Positions 7,891 to 15,722 of a DNA stretch of 64,000 nt are shown in pieces (the first letter of the stretch is position 1; every line of letters begins with the position of its first letter). The position numbers and the translations under genes are program-made. The notes below the pieces were generated by a model. That model made no database searches, was not told the origin of the DNA, and saw only the letters and a list, made by a program, of their open reading frames with translations. This DNA is from Dactylosporangium sucinum. Lineage in GTDB: Bacteria; Actinomycetota; Actinomycetes; Mycobacteriales; Micromonosporaceae. The DNA is taken from contig NZ_BMPI01000008.1 in the NCBI RefSeq assembly GCF_014647515.1, forward strand, positions 159,740 to 223,739, in the 5' to 3' direction.

Positions 7891-9126
7891 CTCCCCGAAC
7901 AGATGACGTCGCACGAACGCGTTGCGGAACTTGCCATCCGGGTCGAGCCGCGCGGCGAGGGCCCGGAAGTCGCCCACCCGCTCGTAATCCGGAGCCGTGT
8001 GGAACACCTTCCCCCAGTGCGGCCGCGCTCCGAACGGCGCCAGCTCGGCCTCCAGCGCCGCCACGGCCGGCCGCACCGCCTCGGTGTCGGGCACCCAGGT
8101 GAAGTGCAGCGCCACGCTGCCGCGCCGATAGTGCGGGCTGAGCCACAGGTCGTCGGCGGCGACCACGCGCACCTCGGAGATCTGCAGCACGGGCGTCACC
8201 AGGTGGCGGACCCGCTCGACGGCGGCGAACGCGGCGACGGCGTCCTCCCGGGCCACGAAGAACTCCGACTGCAGCTCCTCGCCGCTGCTCGGGGTGAACT
8301 CCAGCCGGAAGTGCGGCAGCCGCGTGTGCCACGGCCCGGGCACGTCGCCCTGCTCGGTGCAGCTGACCGGCGACACCCCCGAGATCGGGTGCCGCGGCCC
8401 GCCGGCCGGCCGCGCTCCGAACAGCTCGGCCGGCGCCGCCTCGCCGTCGTCGAGCCGCTTGAGCCAGACCTGGTTGACGGTGTCGCCGGACCAGTCGGTG
8501 AAGAGGCTCACGCTGTAGGCACTCGTGGCGAGCTCCGTCCAGTGCGCGTCCACCTCGGCCCGCGCCAGGTGCTCGTAGACCGTCTGGCGCACCTGGAACC
8601 GCGGGACGATGTCGAGCTCCACCCGGACCACCACGCCCAGCGCACCCAGGGCGACCACCGCACCCGCGAACTCCGGGTCGCCGCGGCGCAGCTCGACCAG
8701 CTCGCCGTCGGCGGTGACGAGCTGCATCCCGGCGACCGCGGTCGCCAGGTTGCCCAGGCCCGCGCCCGACCCGTGCGTGCCCGTCGCGACCGCCCCGGCG
8801 ATCGAGATGTGCGGCAGCGACCCCAGGTTGTGCAGCGCATAGCCCTCGGCGTCGAGCCGGGCGGCCAGCTCGCCGTAACGCACGCCGCCCGCGACGCTCA
8901 CCGTGCCCCGCTCGGCGTCGATGCGCACGCCGGCCGGCAGCCCGGCGACGCTGACGAGATCCGCGGGCGTGTCGGCGATCCGGTTGAACGAGTGGCCGGA
9001 CCCGAGGACCCGCACCTGCTCGGCGCCGGAGACGACCTCCTGCACCTGCTCGACCGAGGTGGGTCGATGCACTCGTGCGGCCTCGAACGTGACGTTTCCG
9101 GCCCAGTTCTTCCAGTCCTCCGACAT
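7888..9126 (-). CDS. aldO: Alditol oxidase (FAD-linked, D-arabinono-lactone oxidase family)
   Basis: 412 residues. The N-terminal half is a VAO-type FAD domain with VLGSGHSFNRIADT (about residues 40-53), whose His is the site of covalent FAD attachment in characterised alditol oxidases, and GAVATGTHGSG. The C-terminal ALO-type domain ends with RPHWGKVFH, the HWGK motif of this family. Streptomyces AldO oxidises xylitol, sorbitol and related polyols to aldoses, giving H2O2; the same activity is inferred here. ATG at 9126 is chosen because TAAACT sits 7 nt upstream (leaderless). It overlaps the region where an Excalibur relic begins on the other strand. Confidence 0.85.
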   Translation of the reverse strand: MSEDWKNWAGNVTFEAARVHRPTSVEQVQEVVSGAEQVRVLGSGHSFNRIADTPADLVSVAGLPAGVRIDAERGTVSVAGGVRYGELAARLDAEGYALHNLGSLPHISIAGAVATGTHGSGAGLGNLATAVAGMQLVTADGELVELRRGDPEFAGAVVALGALGVVVRVELDIVPRFQVRQTVYEHLARAEVDAHWTELATSAYSVSLFTDWSGDTVNQVWLKRLDDGEAAPAELFGARPAGGPRHPISGVSPVSCTEQGDVPGPWHTRLPHFRLEFTPSSGEELQSEFFVAREDAVAAFAAVERVRHLVTPVLQISEVRVVAADDLWLSPHYRRGSVALHFTWVPDTEAVRPAVAALEAELAPFGARPHWGKVFHTAPDYERVGDFRALAARLDPDGKFRNAFVRRHLFGE

Positions 9127-9133
9127 GCGGCCG

Positions 9134-9139
9134 AGTTTA
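9134..9139 (-). promoter_or_regulatory. Predicted -10 element (TAAACT) of alditol oxidase
   Basis: TAAACT on the minus strand, 7 nt before the ATG at 9126, with no ribosome-binding site in between; a leaderless start is expected. Confidence 0.4.
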
Positions 9140-9329
9140 CGAGCCCGCGCCGGCAACCAGCACCGTTGCGCCGACGACCACGGCGCCCGCACCGGCCGCC
9201 GCGGCGTCCGACGTGGACGGTGCGGGCGGCGGCGGCGACGGGCCGGTGCACGTCGAGGGCCCGATCACGGTCATCGGTCCGGACGTGTACAGGCTCGACG
9301 CCGACAAGGACGGCGTCGCTTGTGAGTGA
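9138..9329 (+). pseudogene. Truncated relic of an Excalibur-domain secreted protein
   Basis: Frame beginning near 9138 reads a Pro/Thr/Ala-rich linker (PAPATSTVAPTTTAPAPAAAA), a Gly-rich stretch, then PDVYRLDADKDGVACE and a TGA at 9327. YxLDxDxDGxACE is the calcium-binding Excalibur motif found at the C-terminus of secreted actinobacterial proteins after such linkers. The frame has no ATG; the only start codon is GTG at 9213, already inside the linker, and an in-frame stop lies at 9090. The signal peptide and N-terminal domain are missing, and their place is taken by the alditol oxidase gene, so this looks like a 3' remnant. A 38-residue peptide from 9213 is the only alternative. Confidence 0.7.
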
Positions 9330-9881
9330 CTAGCTGTCGAGGTACCGGAGCATCTGCTGGATCTCGGCGGTCCTCGACTGGTCGATGCGCTTGGCCAGGT
9401 CGAGGGCCCCGGGGTTGATCCCGGACCCGGTCTCCATCCGCGCGATCTCGACCGCGTTGTGCTGGTGCGCCACGAGCATCGTGAGGAACTTCCGCTCGAA
9501 CTCGGGGCCGTCCAGCGCCCCGAGGGCCGCGATGTCGGCCGGGTCGGTGCCGTGCGCGCCGCCGTGGCCGGCGTGGGCCGACGGGTCGGCGGTCGGCGGC
9601 TGGCCCCAGCTCTCCAGCCAGACCTGCATGGTCTTGAGCTCGTCGGCCTCGGTCACGTCGATCGCCGCGGCAAGCGTGCGCACGTCCTCACGGACCGCCT
9701 TGGTGCGGGCCAGCCGCACCAGCTCCAGGCACTGGCCGTGGTGGGCCACCATCATCTGGCTGAACATCACGTCGGTGTCGTTGTAGTACTTCGACGCCGT
9801 GCCCCCGGGGGCGGGCTGCGCCGGGGCGGCGGCGCAGCCCGCCAGGAGGAAAGCGGTGAGCACGACGAGCAGGCGCTTCAC
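9330..9881 (-). CDS. DUF305 family lipoprotein
   Basis: 183 residues from the GTG at 9881, with GGAGG (9886-9890) four bases upstream. VKRLLVVLTAFLLAGC is a lipoprotein signal peptide with the lipidated Cys at residue 16. The mature part is two repeats of the DUF305 four-helix domain: DVMFSQMMVAHHGQCLELVR (about residues 40-60) and FLTMLVAHQHNAVEIARM (about 130-148). The His-rich MMVAHH and MLVAHQHNA motifs suggest metal binding at the cell surface, often copper, but no activity is proven. It lies downstream of the LPMO gene, which needs copper; the link is speculative. Confidence 0.85.
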   Translation of the reverse strand: MKRLLVVLTAFLLAGCAAAPAQPAPGGTASKYYNDTDVMFSQMMVAHHGQCLELVRLARTKAVREDVRTLAAAIDVTEADELKTMQVWLESWGQPPTADPSAHAGHGGAHGTDPADIAALGALDGPEFERKFLTMLVAHQHNAVEIARMETGSGINPGALDLAKRIDQSRTAEIQQMLRYLDS

Positions 9882-9900
9882 GATGCCTCCTGGAGGAAGT

Positions 9901-9927
9901 GGCGCCCCTCGACGAGCAAGGGGCGCC
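9901..9927 (-). terminator. Hairpin terminator between LPMO and DUF305 genes
   Basis: Perfect 9-bp stem (GGCGCCCCT with AGGGGCGCC) and a 9-nt loop, 11 bp beyond the LPMO stop codon. It separates the LPMO transcript from the DUF305 gene, although read-through is possible. Confidence 0.65.
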
Positions 9928-9937
9928 ACACAATGGG

Positions 9938-10687
9938 TCAGACCTGCTGCCACAGGGCCGGGACGTTGGGCGGCTCCCAGCCGGCGATCGCGGTGTGCGC
10001 CTGGCGGCACTGGTAGGTGACGCCGCCGTAGGTGACGCGGTCACCCACCTTGTACGCGGTGCCGGCCGCCCAGGTGCCACCCGGGTTCGTCGGCGGCGTC
10101 GTGGTCGTCGTCGGCGACGGGGTCGGGTTGGTGGGGGACGGGGTGGGCTGCGTGGGCGTCGGGGTCGGGTTGCCGCCGCCGACCTGCAGGTCGACGCACG
10201 CGTAGAACGCCATGGCCGTGTCGGCGACGTTCCAGCGGGCCAGGACCTTGATCCGGCCCGTGCGGCCGCCGAGGCTCACGTTGTGGGAGACGGTCGCGGC
10301 GGGCTGGCGACCGCCGTCGTCGAAGACCGCGATGCGCGTGCTGCCGACGAAGTACTCCCACGTGCTCGTCGAGTGACGGGCGGTCAGCACCCAGTTGAAC
10401 GTGACGTTGTTGCCGACGGACGTGGCCGGCCAGTTCTTGCTCTCGTCGTTGAGCACGGCGAACCGGCTGCCGCCGCCGTTGCACTGCATCGAGCCCTTGG
10501 GAGCCTCGACGCTCTGCGGCTCGTAGATGATGTCGCCGCAGTTGGCGACGCGGCCCTGGGCACACATCGCCTGGCGGCTCGGGGGTGAGGAGATGTACCC
10601 GTGTGCGGCCGCCGGCGACGCCGTCACCAGCAGAGACGCCACGAGGGCGCCGAGCACCAGGGGTACCAGCGCGAATGCTCTTCGCAT
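9938..10687 (-). CDS. Secreted AA10 lytic polysaccharide monooxygenase with C-terminal CBM5/12
   Basis: 249 residues. A Sec signal peptide ([20 protein letters not shown] to about residue 28) ends in AAA before [11 protein letters not shown], so the mature enzyme begins with His29, the first ligand of the copper histidine brace; a second His is in [18 protein letters not shown]. After the AA10 domain (to about residue 185) comes a Pro/Thr/Ser linker and a carbohydrate-binding module ([20 protein letters not shown]) of CBM5/12 type. It is predicted to oxidise chitin or cellulose outside the cell. GGGAG precedes the ATG. A GAGCGCTC palindrome upstream suggests control by a LacI-family repressor. 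Confidence 0.92.
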   Translation of the reverse strand: MRRAFALVPLVLGALVASLLVTASPAAAHGYISSPPSRQAMCAQGRVANCGDIIYEPQSVEAPKGSMQCNGGGSRFAVLNDESKNWPATSVGNNVTFNWVLTARHSTSTWEYFVGSTRIAVFDDGGRQPAATVSHNVSLGGRTGRIKVLARWNVADTAMAFYACVDLQVGGGNPTPTPTQPTPSPTNPTPSPTTTTTPPTNPGGTWAAGTAYKVGDRVTYGGVTYQCRQAHTAIAGWEPPNVPALWQQV

Positions 10688-10775
10688 CCAATCGCTCCCT
10701 TCCAGCGGTGGGGGTGATGCAGCCACGGTAAGGGAAAGATTGTTAACAGTAAATAACCTTTATGGAACTCGCTCG

Positions 10776-10789
10776 ATGGAGCGCTCTCA
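10776..10789. promoter_or_regulatory. CebR-like operator (ATGGAGCGCTCTCA)
   Basis: Centre GAGCGCTC is a perfect palindrome; 11 of 14 positions match the CebR operator TGGGAGCGCTCCCA known from Streptomyces cellulose utilisation genes. It lies in the LPMO/hydrolase intergenic region, 89 bp from the LPMO start. No regulator gene is in the window. Confidence 0.45.
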
Positions 10790-10853
10790 CTTAAGGTACG
10801 CTTCACCGCCCTTTGAGCGTTTAACTCCGCGTAGTGCGGTCAGAACCCCGGCC

Positions 10854-11675
10854 ATGCCTTTCATCGCCACGCCCGACGGCACCGAGATCTTCTACAAGGA
10901 CTGGGGATCCGGGCAGCCCGTCGTCTTCAGCCACGGCTGGCCGCTCAGCTCGGATGCCTGGGACACCCAGCTCAAGCTGCTGGCCGACCACGGCTTCCGG
11001 GCGATCGCCCACGACCGGCGGGGCCACGGACGGTCGACCCAGACGTGGGACGGCAACACGATGGACCAGTACGCCGACGATCTCGGCACGCTGATCGACC
11101 GGCTGAACCTGCGCGACGCGATCCTCGTCGGGCACTCCACCGGCGGGGGTGAGGTCACGCGGTACATGGGGCGCCACGGCACCTCGCGGGTGGCCAAGGC
11201 GGTGCTCGTCGGCGCGGTCCCGCCGCTCATGCTCAAGACCGACGCCAACCCGGAGGGCACGCCGAAGGAGGCGTTCGACGCGATCCGCGCCGGGCTGGCG
11301 GCCGACCGGTCGCAGTTCTACCGCGACCTGAGCGCGCCCTTCTACGGCGCCAACCGCCCCGGCAGCACCGTCTCGCACGGCCTCCGCGACCAGTTCTGGC
11401 GGCTGGGCATGCAGGTCAGCCTGAAGGCGGCCTACGACTGCGTGGCGCAGTTCTCGGAGACGGACTTCACCGAGGATCTCAAGCGGATCGACGTGCCGGT
11501 GCTGGTCGCCCAGGGCGACGACGACCAGATCGTGCCGATCAGGGCCGCTGCCTACAAGAGCGTCCAACTGCTCAAGGACGCGGGGTTGAAGGTGTACCCC
11601 GGAGCATCGCACGGCATCCACGGCGCCTACGAGCGCGAGTTCGACGCCGACCTGCTCGCGTTCTGCCGGGCCTAG
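10854..11675 (+). CDS. Alpha/beta hydrolase, non-heme chloroperoxidase/esterase type
   Basis: 273 residues. Nucleophile elbow [10 protein letters not shown] (Ser about residue 95), acid Asp in [12 protein letters not shown] and His in [10 protein letters not shown] near the C-terminus complete the triad. The start [20 protein letters not shown] and the overall layout match cofactor-free chloroperoxidases and arylesterases (perhydrolases). In vivo substrate unknown; cytoplasmic. Its TAG stop forms part of the predicted -10 element of the next gene. No good ribosome-binding site precedes the ATG, so the start is somewhat uncertain. Confidence 0.85.
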   Translation: MPFIATPDGTEIFYKDWGSGQPVVFSHGWPLSSDAWDTQLKLLADHGFRAIAHDRRGHGRSTQTWDGNTMDQYADDLGTLIDRLNLRDAILVGHSTGGGEVTRYMGRHGTSRVAKAVLVGAVPPLMLKTDANPEGTPKEAFDAIRAGLAADRSQFYRDLSAPFYGANRPGSTVSHGLRDQFWRLGMQVSLKAAYDCVAQFSETDFTEDLKRIDVPVLVAQGDDDQIVPIRAAAYKSVQLLKDAGLKVYPGASHGIHGAYEREFDADLLAFCRA

Positions 11676-11678
11676 TCT
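11673..11678 (+). promoter_or_regulatory. -10 element TAGTCT formed from the upstream TAG stop codon
   Basis: The hydrolase stop TAG (11673-11675) continues as TCT to give TAGTCT, followed after 6 nt by the ATG of the D-amino-acid oxidase gene. A GGGGGA stretch also lies between, so canonical initiation cannot be excluded. Confidence 0.35.
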
Positions 11679-11684
11679 GGGGGA

Positions 11685-12617
11685 ATGGCCGACGCCGACG
11701 TCATTGTCCTGGGAACCGGGGTCTGCGGGCTGACCAGCGCGATCCGGCTCCTGGAGGCCGGCGCGCGGGTCACCGTCGTGGCCGCGGACCCGCCCGGGCG
11801 CACGGTGTCGAGCCTCGCGGCCGCCGTGTGGTATCCGACCCGCACCGCCGCCGATCCGTTCGTCCTGGCGTGGGCGCGCTCGACGTACGACGAGCTCTCC
11901 CGGCAGGCGTCCGCCGGTGTCCCCGGCGTGGTGCCGCGCCCGACCCGCATGCTGCTGCGCCGCCCCGCCGATCGCCCGTGGTGGGCCGACGCCGTGCCGG
12001 ACTTCACGGCCGCGCCCGGCGAGTGGCGGTTCACGGTGCCGGCGACGGAGATGGAGGTGTACCTCCAGTGGCTCGCCGAGCGGGCCCGCGCGCTCGGCGG
12101 GTCGTTCGTCACCGAACGGGTCGGCGCGCTCGGCGATCTCGACGGCCGCGCGCCCGTCGTGGTGAACGCCACCGGCCTCGCCGCCCGCGAGCTGGCCGCC
12201 GACCCGGCCGTCCATCCGGCCCGCGGCCAGGTCGTCGCGGTCGCCAACCCCGGCCTCGTCACGTCGGTGCGCGACGAGGACCATCCGGAGGGGATGACGT
12301 ACATCCACCCGCGCAGCCGCGACGTCGTGCTGGGCGGCACGTTCGAGCGCGACGACTGGAGCACGACCCCGGACCCGGCGGTGTCCGCCGCGATCCTGCG
12401 CCGCTGCGTGGGGCTGGTGCCGGAGCTGGCCGGCGCGCCCGTCCTGCGGGAGGCGGCCGGCCTGCGCCCGGCCCGGCACGGCGGCCCACGGGTGGCGGCC
12501 GGCCCGGAGCCGCTGCCGAGCGGCACCCGGGTCGTCCACAACTACGGTCACGGCGGGGCCGGGGTGACCCTCGCCTGGGGCTGCGCCGACGAAGTGGTCC
12601 GGCTGGCTATCGGGTGA
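11685..12617 (+). CDS. D-amino-acid oxidase (FAD)
   Basis: 310 residues, the usual length for DAO. N-terminal Rossmann FAD motif VLGTGVCGLTSAIRLLEAG (residues 7-25), SSLAAAVWYPTR, substrate-site Arg in HPRSRDVVLGGTFERDD and in GLRPARHGG, and the C-terminal HNYGHGGAGVTLAWGCA loop are all DAO hallmarks. It would oxidise D-amino acids to 2-oxo acids, ammonia and H2O2 in the cytoplasm. The gene follows the hydrolase by 9 bp and its last 11 bp overlap the convergent DUF3352 gene. Confidence 0.88.
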   Translation: MADADVIVLGTGVCGLTSAIRLLEAGARVTVVAADPPGRTVSSLAAAVWYPTRTAADPFVLAWARSTYDELSRQASAGVPGVVPRPTRMLLRRPADRPWWADAVPDFTAAPGEWRFTVPATEMEVYLQWLAERARALGGSFVTERVGALGDLDGRAPVVVNATGLAARELAADPAVHPARGQVVAVANPGLVTSVRDEDHPEGMTYIHPRSRDVVLGGTFERDDWSTTPDPAVSAAILRRCVGLVPELAGAPVLREAAGLRPARHGGPRVAAGPEPLPSGTRVVHNYGHGGAGVTLAWGCADEVVRLAIG

Positions 12618-14391
12618 CCAGCCGGGCGAACAGCACGGTGTCCGCCCCGTCGCGGCCCGCGGTGAGGCCGATCGCCTTGACCGGCTCGTCGCCGGCGTCG
12701 AAGTACACGGCGGTGGACGGCTTCGCCACGCCGCCGGCCATCGCCTGCCTGAACAGCTCGACGTCGGCCAGCTTGCCCGTGCCGGGGGCGTAGCTCTTCG
12801 CCTTCAGCACCACGTGCTCGCCGCTCACCTCGCACGTCGCCGAGGTGAGCTGCGTCAGCGCGGCCAGGTCGGTGTGCAGCTGCTTGGCCGCCGCCGCGTC
12901 GGGCATCCGCAGGTCCACCATCAGCGGCACGCCACCGGCCTTGTCGCCCCCGCTCACGACGCTGAAGCTGAGGGCCGTGGCCTTCGTGACACCGGCGCCG
13001 AACGCGTCGGCCGCCTTCTGCGGGTCCAGCATCTCCACGGACTTCAGTTCGCCGGGGTCCACGAAGGTGAACGAGCCGCTGCCTCCTTCGAGCACCTCCG
13101 GGTGTTCTTCCAGGTACTTCTGGATCGCCTCTGGATCGCCGCCGCCGGGCCCGATCGCGCCGCCGGGCAGGACCGCGATCGGGCCGCCGCCGCCCGCGAC
13201 GTCGAACGAGCTGAAGAGCGTGAGCGGCAGCCAGCCCAGCTCCTCGCCGAGCACGCCCTCGATCCCGTCGAACGGGCCCGACACGACGCCCGACGCCAGC
13301 GTGCCGGACGGCATCCCGCCCAGGGCCTGGACGGCGTCGACGGCCGGCTGCGCGGTCGACACCTGGGTCCCGCCGATGAGCCGCCCGCGGACCTCGATGC
13401 TGTCGGCGGCGGCCTGAGCGCCGATGACGAGGGTGCCGGTGACATCGGGCACGGCGCTCGGCCCGGCCGCGCTGCCTCCGCTCTCGCCTTCGCCTCCGCT
13501 GTCGCCCTCGCTTCCGCTCTCGCCGAGCCCGCCGAACGGTCCCAGCTCGGCCGTCAGCCTGCCCATGGCCAGCTTCTCGGCCAGCTTCGTGGCCCGGCCG
13601 AGGTCGGCCCAGCCGAGCAGGGGCTGGTCGGCCGGGAGCGTCCCGACGGCGCTGCGGAAGTCGGCGGCCTGGGCCAGCTTCGGCTGCTTCGCCGCCGCCG
13701 ACACGGCGCCCTGGGAGTCCTTCTCGCCGAAGGCCAGCAGCGCGTACCCGTCGGCGACCTGGAACCCCAGCCGGTCGGTGCCGGCCTTGCGCTGGGCCGC
13801 GTCGAGCGTCGAGCGGGCCTTGTCCGCGTCCTTGGCCGCGGCGGCGACCAGGGTCACCGGAGCGTCGGGGTGCGCGGGATCGGCCCACAGCGCGACGCCG
13901 AGGCGGCCGTCGAACCAGGGGGCGACGTCGTCGTACGAGATCGGCGCGCCGTCGAACACGGCCTTCTCGAGCGCGTGCTCGCCGTTGCCGTCGCTGCCCG
14001 CGAACAGCGTCCCGAACTTCAGGCGCTGACTCAGCCCGGGCGTCAGGTTGATCCGGGCGAACGCGGCAGCCGACGCCGGCAGGATCTCCTCGGGCATGCG
14101 CCCGACGCTGTCCTGCCACAGCCGCGCCACGGCGAACGCTCCGCCGGCCGCGACGACGGCGAGCGCGACGCCGGCGGCGGACAGCACGCCGACCAGCCGC
14201 CTCCGCGACCGCCGCGGAGGTGCGCCGGGCTCGGGCTCCAGCCCGGCGACCGGTTCCGGCTCCGGCTCGGCGGCCGATTCCGATGCCAGCTGGATCGTCG
14301 GTTCGGGCGCCGGGACGGGCGCCGCGGCCGCGTCCTCGGCCGCTTCCGGTTCGTCGTTCGCAGCGCCCGGCGGGCGGTCTTCTCCGCTCAT
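12607..14391 (-). CDS. DUF3352 domain-containing membrane-anchored protein
   Basis: 594 residues. About 65 acidic and Pro-rich cytoplasmic residues precede RRSRRR and a single membrane segment (LVGVLSAAGVALAVVAAGGA, about residues 65-88). A large extracellular DUF3352-type domain follows, starting with PEEILPASAAAFARINLTPG. A Gly/Ser/Glu-rich insertion lies around residues 300-315. Function is unknown. GGGGGAGG (14403-14409 region) is the ribosome-binding site. TACGAT (14424-14429) is a likely -10 box. The 3' end overlaps the DAO gene by 11 bp. Confidence 0.85.
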   Translation of the reverse strand: MSGEDRPPGAANDEPEAAEDAAAAPVPAPEPTIQLASESAAEPEPEPVAGLEPEPGAPPRRSRRRLVGVLSAAGVALAVVAAGGAFAVARLWQDSVGRMPEEILPASAAAFARINLTPGLSQRLKFGTLFAGSDGNGEHALEKAVFDGAPISYDDVAPWFDGRLGVALWADPAHPDAPVTLVAAAAKDADKARSTLDAAQRKAGTDRLGFQVADGYALLAFGEKDSQGAVSAAAKQPKLAQAADFRSAVGTLPADQPLLGWADLGRATKLAEKLAMGRLTAELGPFGGLGESGSEGDSGGEGESGGSAAGPSAVPDVTGTLVIGAQAAADSIEVRGRLIGGTQVSTAQPAVDAVQALGGMPSGTLASGVVSGPFDGIEGVLGEELGWLPLTLFSSFDVAGGGGPIAVLPGGAIGPGGGDPEAIQKYLEEHPEVLEGGSGSFTFVDPGELKSVEMLDPQKAADAFGAGVTKATALSFSVVSGGDKAGGVPLMVDLRMPDAAAAKQLHTDLAALTQLTSATCEVSGEHVVLKAKSYAPGTGKLADVELFRQAMAGGVAKPSTAVYFDAGDEPVKAIGLTAGRDGADTVLFARLVTR

Positions 14392-14423
14392 GATGTCGTT
14401 CCTCCCCCATGAATGTGATCGAG

Positions 14424-14429
14424 ATCGTA
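14424..14429 (-). promoter_or_regulatory. Predicted -10 element (TACGAT) of the DUF3352 gene
   Basis: TACGAT on the minus strand, 32 bp before the ATG at 14391, leaving a leader of about 25 nt that contains the GGAGG ribosome-binding site. Confidence 0.35.
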
Positions 14430-14460
14430 GCGGGGGAGCGCCACCGGCGCGCTCAACCGA

Positions 14461-14493
14461 AACGGCGCTCTCCGATGTCCGGAGAGCGCCGTT
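14461..14493 (-). terminator. Strong hairpin terminator
   Basis: Perfect 13-bp stem (AACGGCGCTCTCC with GGAGAGCGCCGTT) and a 7-nt loop, 16 bp downstream of the small membrane protein gene at 14510-14770. It insulates that gene from the DUF3352 promoter. Confidence 0.8.
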
Positions 14494-14509
14494 GTTCGAT
14501 GTCGCGGGC

Positions 14510-14770
14510 CTACAACTGCGTGGCGATGCCCAGCAGCGCCGCGATGAACACGAACAGCCCGATCATCGCGGTCATGCAGCCCCCGCGCCCGCCACCGGTC
14601 GAAGCCGATCCCGGCGCCGTGGGCGCCGCCGGGGGCGGGGTAGGAGCGTCCGGCCCGTCGGGCCGCGCGGTCGGCGAGGCCGGCGTACCGTCGGTGGGCG
14701 CGGGGCTGACCCCGCCGGAGCCGTCGTCGTCCGGCCCGGGCGAGGCAGGGGTGGTATCGGGCACTGGCAT
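14510..14770 (-). CDS. Small Pro/Asp-rich protein with a C-terminal membrane anchor
   Basis: 86 residues from the ATG at 14770, preceded by GGAAGGA. Residues 1-62 are low complexity, rich in Pro, Asp, Thr, Gly and Ala. A CMTAMIGLFVFIAALLGIAT segment near the C-terminus is a single hydrophobic helix. It therefore looks like a tail-anchored membrane protein of unknown role. Support comes from the ribosome-binding site, the well-placed terminator and coherent composition; I do not recognise a family. Confidence 0.6.
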   Translation of the reverse strand: MPVPDTTPASPGPDDDGSGGVSPAPTDGTPASPTARPDGPDAPTPPPAAPTAPGSASTGGGRGGCMTAMIGLFVFIAALLGIATQL

Positions 14771-14901
14771 TCCTTCCAGCCGAGAAAGGCGTCCGCCTGC
14801 GCGCCGCAGGCGCACCCGCCGATGGTAGGCCCCGGCCCGCCCGCCCGCCTCCACCGTTAGGCGATCTGCCGCAGGTCGTTGGCGCAGTCGAAGCGACGCC
14901 A

Positions 14902-14961
14902 GTTCCATGATCGTGGGAAACGTCCGGCTGGGCGACCAGAAGCTTCCCGCGATCATGGAAC
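14902..14961. repeat. Long intergenic palindrome (18-bp arms, 24-nt loop)
   Basis: Arms 14902-14919 and 14944-14961 pair at 17 of 18 positions; the core is CCATGATCGTGGGAA. The loop contains a smaller hairpin (CTGG-GCGA-CCAG). It lies 25 bp downstream of the ndgR stop and 130 bp upstream of the small membrane gene, in the 216-bp gap 14771-14986. It has no U-tract. It shares CATGATCG with the palindrome at 55964-56033. Confidence 0.8.
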
Positions 14962-14986
14962 GTGGGGCGGCGAGAACGGACGGCGG

Positions 14987-15673
14987 CTACAGGCCGGAGA
15001 GGCGTTGGCCGGCTCGCACCACCGCCATGGCGTGGCGGTCGCCGGGGCGGCGGCCCAGGCGCTCGATCGGGCCCGACACCGAGATCGCGGCGATCACGCG
15101 GCCCGTGCGGTCGCGGATCGGGGCCGAGACGCTCGCCACGCCCGCCTCGCGCTCGGCCACGCTCTGGGCCCAGCCGCGGCGGCGGACCTCGGCCAGCGTG
15201 CGGCCGGTGAACTTGCAGCGCGGCAGGAGGGGCATCACGGCCTCGGGCGGCTCCCACGCGAGGAGGACCTGCGCCGCGGAGCCGGCCGTCATCGGCAGCA
15301 CCGCGCCGATCGGCACCGTGTCGCGCAGGCCGCTCGCGCGCTCCGCCGCGGCCACGCACAGCCGCTCGTCGGCGCGCCGCAGGTACAGTTGCGCGCTCTC
15401 GCCCGTGGCGTCGCGCAGCGCCGTCAGCATCGGCTCGGCCGCGGTCAGCAACACGTCGGGAGCCGCGTTCGCGAGCTCGCCCAGGCGCGGGCCCGGGCGC
15501 CAGCGCCCCTGCGCGTCGCGGACGAGCAATCGGTGGATCTCCAGGGCCTGTGCGAGCCGGTGCGCCGTTGCCCGGGGAAGCTTGGTCCGGTCCACCAGTT
15601 CGGCAAGGCTGGCACCGTCGACACAGGCGGCCAGGATGACCACCGCCTTGTCGAGCACGCCCACACCGCTCAT
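14987..15673 (-). CDS. ndgR: IclR-family regulator NdgR/LtbR of leucine and amino-acid metabolism
   Basis: 228 residues from the ATG at 15673 (SGVGVLDKAVVILAA...). N-terminal winged helix with ATAHRLAQALEIHRL (about residues 36-50), then the IclR ligand domain with TGESAQLYLRRADERLCV, LRDTVPIGAVLPMTAGSAAQ and RRRGWAQSVAEREAGVASVS, close to Streptomyces NdgR. It is divergent from leuC, the standard arrangement, and is expected to control leuCD. A longer start at 15697 is possible, but there GGGAGG is only 1 nt from the ATG and the extra residues cover an operator-like palindrome, so I prefer 15673. Confidence 0.9.
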   Translation of the reverse strand: MSGVGVLDKAVVILAACVDGASLAELVDRTKLPRATAHRLAQALEIHRLLVRDAQGRWRPGPRLGELANAAPDVLLTAAEPMLTALRDATGESAQLYLRRADERLCVAAAERASGLRDTVPIGAVLPMTAGSAAQVLLAWEPPEAVMPLLPRCKFTGRTLAEVRRRGWAQSVAEREAGVASVSAPIRDRTGRVIAAISVSGPIERLGRRPGDRHAMAVVRAGQRLSGL

Positions 15674-15674
15674 A

Positions 15675-15687
15675 CTGTGTCCCACAG
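15675..15687. promoter_or_regulatory. Candidate NdgR operator (CTGTGTCCCACAG)
   Basis: A 5-bp inverted repeat CTGTG-TCC-CACAG in the 49-bp ndgR-leuC spacer, centred about 42 bp upstream of the predicted leuC transcription start, so it would overlap the -35 region. It also lies within the predicted ndgR leader, allowing autoregulation. Confidence 0.4.
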
Positions 15688-15692
15688 ACCGA

Positions 15693-15698
15693 AACATA
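15693..15698 (-). promoter_or_regulatory. Predicted -10 element (TATGTT) of ndgR
   Basis: TATGTT on the minus strand fits TANNNT; the transcript would begin near 15686 and give a leader of about 13 nt before the ATG at 15673. The alternative ATG at 15697 falls inside this element. Confidence 0.3.
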
Positions 15699-15710
15699 CC
15701 TCCCAGATTT

Positions 15711-15716
15711 TAGGAT
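15711..15716 (+). promoter_or_regulatory. Predicted -10 element (TAGGAT) of leuC
   Basis: TAGGAT is a perfect TAGRRT box and ends 6 nt before the leuC ATG at 15723, which suggests a leaderless leuC mRNA. Its AGGA could instead act as a weak Shine-Dalgarno. Confidence 0.4.
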
Positions 15717-15722
15717 GTCCAG

